From the NCBI GenBank assembly GCA_907165065.1, contig OU015541.1:4340001-4404000 (forward strand): a DNA stretch of 64,000 nucleotides, read 5' to 3'. The number at the start of each line of letters is the position of its first letter. Position 1 is the stretch's first letter. The notes under the pieces were generated by a model that ran no database searches, was not told where the DNA came from, and saw nothing but the letters and a program-made list of their open reading frames with translations. This DNA is from Caprimulgus europaeus (taxonomy: Eukaryota > Chordata > Aves > Caprimulgiformes > Caprimulgidae). The position numbers and the translations under genes were made by a program. This document shows, in pieces, positions 53,812 to 64,000 of the stretch.

Positions 53812-54635
53812 AGAGCAGATAAAGGAACACAGCATGTTTGTTACATCTGCAAACGATACGAAAGTGGGATGCAACTGCAACTCTGTTGGAGGTCAAGATT
53901 AGAATTCAAAACAATCTTAACAAGTCAGATCAGGCTAATTTAAAAAAAAAAAAACCAACACAACAATCAAAGTAATTCAATAGAAGAGGGGCAAGGTAAC
54001 CCCATTCAGCAGGATTAATCAACTACATACACACAAAATGACTGGGTAGGTAGCAGATCTTCAAAAAACAAAGTGGGAGGTTATACTGGATCACAAGCTG
54101 AACATGAGTCAACTGTCTCATACTGTTAAGAGAAAAAAAACAATCATCACATTAGATAAACCCACTAGAGTATTGCCTGCAAAACTGGCAAAGTAATCCT
54201 CCGTGTCTGTTCAGCACTGCCGACCTGGCTGGCAGAGTCAGATCAACTTGGGGCATCAAGCTAGTAGCAAAGATAAGGGCTCAGAGAAGGGAGCCCAGGA
54301 ACGACAGATGAAAGGGAATAAATGAGTGGTTCAGCCTACAGAAGCTGAAAAAAAATATTTTTCAAGCATGTTGGGGAAAAAAAAAAAGAAAAAGCAACAA
54401 CTGTTCTCTGTATCTATGACAAACAAGACAAACAGCAACAGGTTTAAACTGCATCAAGAGAGCTTCAGCTTCAACGTGAAGGAAGGAAAGGGAAGCAAAA
54501 TAATCACTGGTTGTGATCTTCCAGACCACACCAGGGACAAACCCATTACACAAGAGCTGCTCGCACCTTGAGGAAGGAATGTGCATCAGGCACCCTCTTG
54601 AGTTCCTCCAGCCCTGTTTTTCTGTAAGTCTGTGA
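53812..54635 (+). mobile_element. CR1 LINE, long diverged 3' part (CR1-L/X-like)
   Basis: Collinear matches to the CR1 3' region over about 820 bp: GCATGTTTG..CATCTGCAAACGA near 53833, TTGGAGGTCAAGATTAGAAT near 53886, CACAAGCTGAACATGAGTCA near 54091, GTTCTCTGTATCTATG near 54402, TTTAAACTGCATCAAGAGAG near 54443, and TTGAGTTCCTCCAGCCCTG with TTTTTCTGTAAGTCTGTG at the end (about 54598-54634), next to the octamer repeats. The body is riddled with small indels and A-rich expansions, so it is an old copy. It lies antisense to CDH4. Confidence 0.85.
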
Positions 54636-56284
54636 CACACCAAGAAAGAGATGGTAACGAGCAGAAGCAGGTCCAGGTAACAGCACAAGCAGTTCTCAGT
54701 GAAATCAGTGAAACCCCTTGAAAAACTGCATGTCCAGAAGCAACCACAGGGCAGGTATCAGACACTCGGGGTAGTGTTTTGTATTAATCACCACTGGTGG
54801 TATCAGGAACAAACAGGTTATTACATTTTACACTTTAAATCAGTCCTGATTTGCACCCTTTCAAGTTTCTTTATTTTCTAACATCGTCACAAACTCGTTT
54901 CTCGATGGTTTTACTTCAGATACCCAGAATCCCAATATGCCTTTCCTGCTACAACAAATGTTTGTTTCACTGACCTGCCTTTTATGAGATATGAACCAAC
55001 AGAGTGAGCTGATACATAGCTTTGTATGGAACAAATTTTGTAATCTTGCCTATTTATCTTTGGATAATTGCTATATTCATAATTATTTTAAAGACAATTT
55101 TGTTTAATAAGGATTGGAATTGCTACTAGACAAACTCAGTATAACAAAATTTTAGACTAAAAGTAATTTTTATGACTAATCTATGAACTGCTACAAAATT
55201 GTGATTTATAATAGGCATAGTAATAGCCTTAATGATTGCAGTGCTTCCGGGTATCAATGAAACACACAGATTGGCTCATTTCAAAGCAGAAAGGGCTTTT
55301 TTTTTTTCCTTTTTTTTTCCCCCCTCCTTCATGGGTGGCCCATACATATCTTCAGGGTCCTTGGAGGAGCTTCCAACATTCCCACTGTGCGTTCCACAGG
55401 GTGGCTGCTATTACCATGCTAATGTTAATAGGCTGTAGCTTATGTGACCCGCTCCGAGCAGCAGCTATGGCACAGCGTAACTAGCAGAGTGCTGAATTAC
55501 TGCCACTGGCTCTCTATTACAAAATGCTGGCAAGTGGTGAGGAACAGTGGCAGGAAAGTAGCGAGGGCAAAGCAAAAAATAATTAAAATTTTGTATTGGA
55601 GGGGAGCAGAAAGCAGGAATCTAAACAGGCTGGCAAAGAGAGACGCTGGAGCCTGGGGTCATGATGCACAGGGCAGCAAGAGCGGCTGAAAGTCGCTGTT
55701 TCCAATGACAGCGCAGCCCATATGCCAGAACATTTGTCGCTTCTCTCTCCCTCTGTGCAATTGCAATTCAAAATTAATAAATAAATTAGGGACAATGAAT
55801 ATAAGCAAGAAAAATCATAAAGCCTGTGGCAAAATGAAATCTTGTTCAACCCAACTATTTTTTTATATTGCAGAAAACTCGCTTGGGAAAGATCCTGCTG
55901 AAAGAAGCGAAGCAGCCAGTACTAATGACAAATATTTTGGGAAAACAGAAACTCCATATGTTCTCCTTTTATTCTACTAAAAATAAAGAGGAAACCAAGA
56001 GCTTTTTGAATTTAAGTGTAACATTTCCTTATGCCAAGAGACAAACTATGCCTAAGTTAAGTCTGGACATTAATGGAAGCAAACAGCAGAATGCTGGTCC
56101 CTGGTGTTTCAATTATTCTCTCTTTAGAGGTTATGCTTCCAAGAAGTTACAGGAAAACAATTTCCCTGCAAGGATCATTTTTTGCAGGCTGTTGCAATGT
56201 TTTTGTTTAAAGCTATTTGATCTGTATTTGTAGAAAAGCTCAGCTCATCACTCTGCCTTTTCACATAATCACCTGTGAAGTGTT
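54636..56284. other. CDH4: unique intronic sequence with candidate conserved stretch
   Basis: A T/C tract covers 55296-55330. 55440-55850 is repeat-free, moderately CpG-containing on the left and AT-rich on the right (TGCAATTGCA palindrome at 55756-55765), and looks like a candidate regulatory element. Plus-strand frames at 55705-55980 and 55868-56233 are unassigned. Confidence 0.45.
55296..55330. repeat. polypyrimidine tract
   Basis: C, then runs of T broken by CC, ending in a C block and CTCCTTC. Low complexity. Confidence 0.75.
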
Positions 56285-56690
56285 CCACAGGATCAGAGCG
56301 CAGTTGGAGGCTGGAAGCCATCTCTGCAGAACCTCTCATACAAGCCCCTGCTCAACACTGGGTCAGCCAGAGCAGGCTCCAAGACAGTATCCAGTTGAGT
56401 TTTGACTATCTCCAAGAATGGAGACTCCACGACATCTCCGAGCAATCTCTTCCAGTGTCTGACAACCCTCACACCACAAGTTTCTTCCCATATTTAAGTG
56501 GAGTTTCCCGAGTATCAGTTTGTGCCCATTTCTTCTTCCCTTTCTCTGCACACCACCGAGAAGAGCCTGGTTCCATCATCTCTACACCCTCCCATGAGGT
56601 ATTTGTACATGATTATAAAATCTCCCCTGAGACTTTTCTTTTCCAGGCTAAACAATCCCAGCTCCCTCAGCCTCTCCTTTCAGAAATACT
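56285..56690 (-). mobile_element. CR1 LINE 3' part
   Basis: The plus strand is the reverse complement of a CR1 3' region: CCACAGGATCAGAG, AAGCCCCTGCTCAACACTGG, CCAGTTGAGTTTTGACTATC, TCCAAGAATGGAGACTCCAC, ACCACCGAGAAGAGCCTGG, ACACCCTCCCATGAGGTATT and CTAAACAATCCCAGCTCCCT. It runs about 400 bp from near the 3' terminus, is 5' truncated, and is on the same strand as CDH4. The 162-codon plus-strand frame across it (56275-56763) is a by-product of the repeat. Confidence 0.93.
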
Positions 56691-59600
56691 AATAAATAAA
56701 TATTTAAACAAAATATCAAAACCAATATATCACAGTATACTGAGCAGTAAGAAAACCCTCTGATAGCCAAGGACACTTCTGAGCTCCACTTGAAAAAGCA
56801 ACACTGAAGGATCATCTAAGCACCAAAAGGAAAATTTAATGTGAAGCCAAATGCTCTTCAGAACCTTTGGCTAGTGCACAAAAAGTTTATACACACAAAA
56901 ATGGGTGCAGACTGAGTCCCTCAAGCTGGCATAAATTCCTATTGCAGTGCTCGAGGTCGGGGTCCTGGAGAAATCGGTCTCATCGCTGGCACAGGTTCAT
57001 CTCAAAATCCTCGTCAAACCACTCAAAACCAGAGCTCCCAGAGGCAAATATTGGTCTTTAGTTTTCAAATACGGCTTAGTCTTAGTTCTTACTATTTCCA
57101 TTTGCCAAAAAATAAAAAAGTATGTTTTATCCAGGAATGGCTCTGGTCCGTATATACCAGAAACCTCAAACTGAGCAGCAACTCCCGTCTTTCCCTGTGT
57201 TACTCACATTCATTTTATGATACAAAAAAATATTAAGAAGCAGATTTCCAATGAAATCCCATCCTCTGTAGTTTTAATCTCTCCTTGCCCTTCAAATAAG
57301 ACTTTTAAGTATTATCTATATTACTAAAATATTCTATGAGCTATGCACATGGCCCTTGCTACTGGCAAACTAAGTACTGCACCAGCTTTAGTTTGCAATG
57401 AAATAAGCTACCTCTAAAAAAACATTACACTCATTTCCAGGGTAGAAATTGAGGCAGAAGGAGGCTTGCACATAAATATCAATTAAATTAGGCCATGAAA
57501 ACTCACATTAGGTCAAAATTAAGCAAGAAAACATTTCACTGCTAGAATAAATAATTTTCATTTACCACATGCAAAAAAACAGAATTTCCAGAACGCTTTC
57601 AGCATCTGCTCTGTGAGATCAGAGATCATGAGCTCTGTCAGCAACAGTCAGTTCCTGAACACAGAAGTTACTTTTAAATTAACATTTTCTAACCTTAAAA
57701 GACCCAGCATTATAGGTCTGGAGTTCAAAACAACGGATACTTCACAATAAATAACAAACTGATACTGTTCGAGACATGGCTTATTTCCTAGAATCTAAAC
57801 TTAAATAAATAAATAAATAGAAAATTGGGGTTTTTTTTGTTTTTTAGAGTGCCTAATTTGAGCAGCGTATTTCTTTCACAGACTAATTCCTGAAGTGTGG
57901 GGGAAGCTTCGAGTCTGTTGTTGGAGAAGCAGATTTATTCAGATAAAAATCAGTTAGCTTCCCCAGAATGCAGAAAAAACTAATTTTACTTGGGTTTGAG
58001 GAATTTGGTTCAAAGCTCTGTTCTAGAAAGCAATATATAAAGTTATTAAACAGTGTAAGGAGATTAACTCTACAGAGTGTTATTGACTGCTCTGGTCTCA
58101 TTAACTGCAATTTTATTTAGATAAAAATGTCATCTTAAACATCATTTTTGTGTCAGAAGTTAGATCTGAAGAATAACATTAAAAATAAATATGCATCAGC
58201 AGTTCCCCAATCTGCGGCAGCTTTCTGGAGTGTCCCCTGGAACTTGCGATTGAAATTATGGTTTTGATTTCCAACATGCCCATCAAGAGAAACTGCTTTT
58301 AAAAGGAGTTGTCCTGTGGAATGGGAGAAGTGTTTTGTGAGAGGCAGCTTCACTGGAGCATGTACAAGCTTGACATAGAAAGCTGATGTCTGTCTGCCTC
58401 TTTTTCTTCCAAGAAAGAAATGAAGAAAGGTTAGGGAAAGAGTTCTGGGTTCCCAGTGGACTTTTGCCTACTTTCAGACTTTATTAGGGAACTGTGAAGC
58501 TAATTACGTGTATGGTAACTTCAGTAACTGCTTTTCATGCAGAATCACAGACCACAAAATAATGAAAGCATGAATGGAAAAATCTCTCTTTTAAACTCAT
58601 AGCAGCTCGGAGAAGGCACTGGATACTTCAGCAGGCTGCAGCACAGCTTCTGTACCGCAATGAGGAACCCTCAAGAGGTGGCCAAAAACCCCACCAAAAA
58701 CCAGAACAAATCCCAACATTTCTCATGGTCTTCACTTCCAAAGAACATCCATATGACATGCCTAAGGGCACTTGGAAGATGGGAGACACAACCAGGTGCA
58801 GAATGGCATCACAGGCACCCCACACACCTTCGGGATGGAGCATCCTCCCACCATGCTTCAGAGGTAGAGCTTGACCTGCAGAAACCTTTAGGAACCAAGC
58901 TCCCATCAAAGTCCACAGCAGCCAGGTACTTTTTGGACTCTAAACACAGGAAAAGTAGGAAGCCAGGTGTATAGACAGGCAGAACGTCCCTGTTAGCCAG
59001 CTCATGTATGGGGGCCACACAGCACTGCAGATACACGCTCACTTGCTGGGTTAGTGTTTGCTACCCCAGGGGCACACTCCTGCCCGCCAGGCACTTGACA
59101 AAGCCATTCATATTTCTCCTGAAAAATTTGTCTCAGGCTTTTGCAGCAGCCAAATTTCATGTATGCTGTAGCATTTTGGGGCTGCATGATTATTTTCAAG
59201 TGGAGCTGTTAGTATATTTCACTAACACACCCAGCATTCAATTTCCTGTATTATCTTAACCTCAAGAGTACAGTGCATTTACCTCCAAAAGGTCTATGTA
59301 TATAGCCCTACAGTTATTAAATACTATGGTTATTACTTACATTAATTACTAGCAAGCAGACTCAAACATAGTTGCAGAGGTTTGCTTAGGTTCTCCACTC
59401 TTTTTTATTTTATTTTTTTAAATATAATGTTTGCTTCTACACCTTCCCACAAAGATTTGTCACATTGGGATTTTTTGGTCTATCTGTTCTATACTTCCTA
59501 AATAGTAATCACAGCCTTCCTAAGGTTTCCTGTTGGATGTGATAAGGGCTGAATAGGATGGAGGTTTTGAAATTTCAGTGGAGAGAACAAAAGGCTTTGG

Positions 59601-62600
59601 CCATGAAGAACATCCTACCTCTAAAAAACTTAGGAGAGATGGCCTCCATATAGAATCTTTATGAAAAAAACAGGTATTTCAGCAAAACTATTATGCAATT
59701 ATTTATTTTTAACCAAAAATAACACTAGTAAAAATCCTAGTGTAGAAGGAATTACATTTTTCTACATTTGCATGAAGCTTGGCTACCTTTGGTTTCATAC
59801 GCTTGCCTAAAGCAGAACATGCTGGCACAGTTTATTCATCTTCTTGTATGAAAATAAACTGTGCTTCCACACACTTCTACCCAAACCTAACTGCCTACAC
59901 AAGTGAAGTTATCCTGCTACATCAGTACAGGCACTATTCAGGATGGGCAACAGAAACATGAATCACTGCAGATGAAGAAATGCACAGAAAAAACAAAAAA
60001 GGAGCTGTTCGTCTCAGCTGCTTACGCTGTCTCCTGATTGCAGGAAAAGCTACGAGGGAGGCTGCTTAGCTGTAGTTCTGAGAGGTGCCCTGCTACAAAT
60101 GTGATGGTACTAGGCTGGAAAAATAATGCATTTAACACCATGATGTCATTCCACCCACTACATGTTGCCACCGTCTCACAGCATGCCAATAAAACTTGAA
60201 TTTCTAATTTTGAAAAATGTCCTTTTAAAAAAAATTACAATCTTCAAAAACCTTACAAAAATTGAAAAGGGCATAAACCCAATATCAAGCATATCAGCCC
60301 TTCTAGGTCATGTCACGTTCAGCATCCTACTCCTTATTTCTGTCCTTCCCCAAGAGGCCACTCCCCATCACCATTCCCATAGACACAAGTGAATATTCAG
60401 GGATCAGATCCCCTGAGTCATTCCTGAACTGTCTTCAGTGCAGGACTGCACGCCAGTGCTCCCCACCCTTCAGGACCAATGTTCTCACCAGCTTAAGCTA
60501 ACATTAATAATTAACACAGAGAAAAAGATACCCATGCCTTAGTCGTCCTCTGCCATGCTGCAGGCTTTGAGATTTTTCCTTAGGCTAAAGAAGAAAAAAG
60601 TTAACGATCCTATTTTAAACATTATCATGCATCGGTGATCAAGACTAAGTTCATTATCCTGCAAACAAAAACAGACAAACACACAAAAAAACAACCCCAA
60701 AACAGATTATACCCCACTAACTTTTATTAAGAGATGCAGGGACAGCATTTCTAAGGAAGGCACTGGCTCCACAAATCAACTCAGCTAACACCCCATCATC
60801 AGGCTACAACGCTGGCAGTGATGTCTAATATGTGGTATTTGTGGCACTACTGGGGAAAACTATTTTAAGTCTAATTAACATGAAATTTTTAGAATGCAAA
60901 TGCTTTTCATTTATACATAAAACAAAATGCCGTGACATTTTTCCCATCCATTTATCATAAACAAGTTAATTACTGTGTAACAAATAGCTCCTGCTAGAAT
61001 CTGTATGTTTTGAGGATGTTGGAGAGCTGACTCAGGCAAATAAGATGAACCACAAAGTAGTAGTTAATAGCTTATGGCATACTTATAATAAAACAATGAC
61101 TCTGTAAAAGCTCTTGTTGTCAAATTAAGGCTAAGCTATTTCCATTGGAATAAGTCAATTATAAGCAGTCATTATCTGTTTAACTTGATTCAAACCTAGA
61201 ATACTATAAACACTTTGGTTATGACACATTCATCACGCTGCATACATTTGAGAGCTGGATATTACAAAGCTTAAAAGAAAAACGCTGGATTTATTGCCAC
61301 ATAGCTTATTTCCAAACCACGTAGCATCTAAACTTCCCAAGGCTGGCTGAAGTTCATGACTATGCTGAGGTCTACATACTACCTGATTTCCAGTAAACAA
61401 CCCTTTAGGCAGTATGAACCATCCCAGGACTCCCCATATCTCCTTCCTAAGGACAAAGGGAGGATGATGCAGCATAAAGACTTTATGTTTGCCCACTGGA
61501 ATCCCCTGAGCCATATGAACAACATACACACTTATTTCCCCCCCCAATTCCATGAAAGCACTGACAGGTGAAGTCCTACCTACTTTTTCAGGCAGAGTCC
61601 CATTTGGCCTGAAGATGAATTACTGAATGTTGATGAATAAGATGGTGGTAGCTGGCAGCAAAGCTTTGCGTGGTAAGATGGTGTGAAACAGTACATATGT
61701 CAATCGATCAAACATGATAATGTAAGCAATCTGAACCCGTTTTTGGTCTGAACTATTGTACAATACTTCACCCAGATGGAAGAAAGAGATAAACATTTTA
61801 TGCTTCAGACATATCAAGTGTTAGGAAGTAAAATTAAACCTTAACTGGAAAACTACCAATTTTACATGCCAGAATATATACAAAGAACAACACAAGCATG
61901 AAGAAGAATTTTACGTAGCAGATTTTCTTCCCCATTATTGTACAAATTAATTAGATATATTTATTTCCTATGATAAACAGCAGCATGTATTTTACTGTAG
62001 ATGAAAAGGTGTAAAGATGATTAGCAAACACAGCATTTGCACTTTTTTCTTGCTCCTTCAGATGAAAAAATGCTTATAAATCTTACAACTCATGACAATG
62101 TCATCAGGACATGAATCTTAGAAGTGGTGCATGCATACAGAATAACCTGAGGGCCAGTTCAGCCCTAAATCAGGTTTGCCATGACTAATGTAAAACTATA
62201 ATTGGCCCTAAAGGATAAAATTAAAGAGAAATATATTTTCATTCAAATCAACTTGACAGTCTACCTAAATATAATTTCATATTTTAAAATTATCAGTTGC
62301 AACTGAAATGAAATGACAGCCACTATGGTGTCTTCAAAGTCATTGCCAGCTAACTCCTCTAAACAGACCTTCTACTCCATTCCTAGTGTTCACCTACAGA
62401 AACATGCAGCACAATTTATCAAGCACTAAACTGCAAAAAAACACTCCTTCAAGCACGTGTATTAATGACAAAACTTTCTATGATATTTGGAGGACATTGT
62501 TTATCAAACACTTTCCAAAGCTAAAAAGCATCAAGTTGACTCAGTTTACAGACTGACCTGTAAAGCGTTACAATGTCTAGGATTGGGGAAAACTGCTACT

Positions 62601-63740
62601 AAATGTGTAAACAATTAGTATTTAGTCTCTTCATGTGTTGCTATATTCTCGGGTTTGTTTATGCCAAGTCCCTATTTGGTTATCTTTCAAACTAAAAATA
62701 AACTCCTCAACGTTTACAATTGATGCTTAGGCCAGTCAAAAGAATTCCTGAACAGTAAAACTAAGACAACTGGGCTCAGAAACAAAAGTGATTGCCAACT
62801 CATGTAGAGAAAAAAAATGTCCAGTCTTGGATTCTGCTGGAGCCAGAAAGAATACTGACAACTCTCGCTCTCTTTTGAGAAAAATCAAAGAAACAGAGCA
62901 GGTGTTTGCTCTGGAGAAAGACAGAAATCCCAGCTTTCTGGCAAAGACAAGCATGTGAGTAAATGTACCCAGGAGAAAGTCCCAACTTCCACAATACACT
63001 ATGTTTTTAGAACTGCTGTAACATCCACCATTGGTGAGCGACTCAACTCAAGGAGGGTGCTGGGGGTGGGCAGAATTCATCTTCAAAAATTCTCTTGGAG
63101 TAAAACAATGATTTCCTGCATCATGCAAATACAAAGTTTAATTATTTTTAACTTGAAAGGGAGACAGATCAATACCCAGGATAATCTGTTGTTATTTGGA
63201 TTACGAAGACGTCTTAGAGTTTACAATCACAAAAGTGGTTATAATCCTGCAATTACTATAAAGCTAATTGGTAGTTTCTTCTTGCCTGTGTTTTCATGTT
63301 GTCAGTGGGGCAGTGATGAAAATGAATGCCACATTTGTGAACAGAATGTCTGTAGGCTTGTTTACCACATTTCCAACAACAACGTCTGCTTTATCACGTA
63401 TTTCAAAGCAGAGACAATTTAAGGATCTTTGAGTTTCATACATAAAAATACTTGCTAAAATATCAAATGAAGAGTTCCTTCAGACGGGGTGGGAGTGGGA
63501 GACTTAAAAGTGAAGTAATGACCTTGCATACTATAGGCAAACAATCCACCTGAAGCAGGCAGCACGCGGACTTTGAATGATTCATCTGTATTCAAAACCA
63601 CGCTCAGGTAAACCACTTAGTGTTTCATCCTCCTACAAACATAATTCTGCAGACAATTTCACCATTAAACCCAGCATCTTTAAGCCTCCTTTCACCTCCT
63701 GAAAATACAGTTACTGTAGCAGCTATTAAGCTTTTTATTC
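56691..63740. other. CDH4: unique intronic sequence nearest the CDH4 exon 2 donor
   Basis: AT-rich unique DNA containing a short AAAT repeat (about 57803-57819) and a T run near 57831. A GC-richer patch at about 58640-59100 carries overlapping frames on both strands. 60840-61210 is repeat-free and AT-rich, with an octamer ATGCAAAT at 60894-60901. A 155-codon plus-strand frame near 62955-63422 starts from GTG and is not credited. Confidence 0.45.
57803..57819. repeat. short (AAAT)n microsatellite
   Basis: About four AAAT units. Too short for much polymorphism. Confidence 0.7.
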
Positions 63741-63751
63741 CACTTACCTTT
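63741..63751 (-). promoter_or_regulatory. CDH4: 5' splice site of CDH4 intron 2
   Basis: On the minus strand the sequence reads AAAG/GTAAGTG, a full match to the U1 snRNA consensus. It fixes the exon end at 63748 in phase 1. The next codon should be Val (G plus TN), as in R-cadherin (KLLK then V). Confidence 0.92.
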
Positions 63752-63859
63752 GAGTAACTTCTGCCCTTCCATGATGTTTTGGGAGACAAATGCTGTGTAG
63801 TCTTCTTCTGAAAAGCCAGGCTTGCATGTGGGTCTAACTGTAAGATCCCCATTGTGTGC
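63748..63859 (-). CDS. CDH4: CDH4 (R-cadherin) exon 2, end of signal region and start of prodomain
   Basis: This internal exon encodes 37 codons plus one base. It begins in phase 0 (Ala-His-Asn-Gly) and ends in phase 1 (Lys, then G). The peptide contains [18 protein letters not shown], the start of the classical-cadherin prodomain, and follows the human CDH4 pattern (AHN-DLT then CK-GFSE-DYTA). The paralogue CDH2 differs here (CK-GFPED-Y-A), so CDH4 is preferred. R-cadherin is a type I, calcium-dependent, homophilic cell-adhesion protein of retina, brain and other tissues. The prodomain blocks adhesion until it is cleaved in the secretory pathway. Exon 1 (initiator Met and signal peptide) lies beyond the right edge, and exon 3 lies beyond the left edge. 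No frameshift or stop is present. The identification is by recognition, not a database search. Confidence 0.93.
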
Positions 63860-63880
63860 CTGCAAAAATAAAGGAGAACA
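63860..63880 (-). promoter_or_regulatory. CDH4: 3' splice site of CDH4 intron 1
   Basis: Read on the minus strand, a pyrimidine-rich tract (TTCTCCTTTATTTTTGCAG) ends in AG directly before the GCA codon that opens exon 2. This fixes the upstream exon boundary at 63859. Confidence 0.9.
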
Positions 63881-64000
63881 CACACCATGACTTTTGCCAT
63901 TTGAGAAAGTGTTTTGCACCCAATGACTAGAAGTTTAGGCACAAACCTGAACAGTAAAGCAGCGTGCAAGTAGAAACTGCCTGTGTTAAAGTGCCTATCT
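63860..64000 (-). other. CDH4: 3' end of CDH4 intron 1
   Basis: This is the sequence upstream of exon 2 in transcription order. It holds only the splice-acceptor tract next to the exon. Open frames continue from the exon into it on the minus strand, but they have no coding support past the splice site. Confidence 0.8.

Larger units (their letters stand above)
1..63747 (-). other. CDH4: CDH4 intron 2, 5' part (incomplete; runs off the left edge)
   Basis: All sequence downstream of the exon 2 donor is read as one intron, because no other cadherin exon is recognisable on the minus strand. Classical cadherin genes have very large first and second introns, and CDH4 intron 2 is known to be very long in vertebrates, so 63.7 kb without exon 3 is expected. 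The intron is AT-rich, with scattered CR1 pieces, homopolymer tracts and long unique stretches. A nested or antisense transcript is not excluded. Confidence 0.85.

Noticed and set aside
56275-56763. 162-codon plus-strand ORF, the longest in the window
   Set aside because: It lies almost wholly on the reverse complement of a CR1 3' region, so its openness comes from the repeat.
58628-59042. Overlapping frames on both strands in a GC-richer patch, considered as an exon or LTR
   Set aside because: No matching repeat ends, no recognised protein and no consistent splice sites. Left as unique intron.
62955-63422. 155-codon plus-strand ORF near CDH4 exon 2
   Set aside because: The first codon is GTG, the composition looks random, there is no recognisable domain and no splice or polyadenylation context.
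1-64000. CRISPR arrays, operons, phage or prokaryotic mobile systems
   Set aside because: No regularly spaced repeats, no dense coding and clear vertebrate intron features throughout.

Overview
The window is nuclear DNA from a vertebrate, most likely a bird. The only recognisable interspersed repeats are CR1 LINE fragments (six seen). No mammalian Alu, B1 or L1 element is visible. The sequence is AT-rich, almost free of long ORFs and shows no operon-like packing. One CR1 3' end (34556-34670) resembles a CR1-J-type subfamily I associate with neoavian or passerine genomes. That taxonomic hint is weak, because turtles and crocodilians also carry CR1.

The anchor is one well-supported coding exon on the minus strand at 63748-63859. 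It is 112 bp, has a consensus 3' splice site (TTTTTGCAG) and a perfect 5' splice site (AAAG/GTAAGTG), and encodes 37 codons plus one base. The peptide matches the end of the signal region and the start of the prodomain of R-cadherin (CDH4, retinal cadherin). This makes it exon 2 of CDH4, transcribed right to left. The last 141 bases (63860-64000) are the 3' end of intron 1. Everything from 63747 down to 1 is read as the 5' part of CDH4 intron 2, known to be very large in this gene. No second CDH4 exon was recognised.

Layout of the intron. 1-5217: AT-rich DNA with an 18-19 bp triplication at the left edge, an IR-1 nuclear-receptor-like palindrome (1043-1055) and a 42-bp tandem duplication (3659-3742). 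5218-5480: CR1. 12987-13019: a run of 33 G followed by an A/C-rich tract. 16728-16780: CR1 3' end. 21945-22205: exon-like ORF on the plus strand. 24284-24652: unassigned ORF with a hydrophobic segment. 27047-27481: retrocopy-like block ending in AATAAA-N10-A25. 34556-34670 and 40021-40080: CR1 3' ends. 43330-43410: A/C-rich tract. 53812-54635: long old CR1. 56285-56690: CR1. Between these lie unique AT-rich stretches, several of which look like candidate conserved non-coding elements by eye.

No rRNA, tRNA, CRISPR array, operon or prokaryote-like system was found, and I do not see a convincing new multi-gene system. The least explained parts are the G33 tract, the exon-like ORF at 21945-22205, the polyadenylated retrocopy-like block near 27 kb, and the candidate regulatory stretches of CDH4 intron 2.
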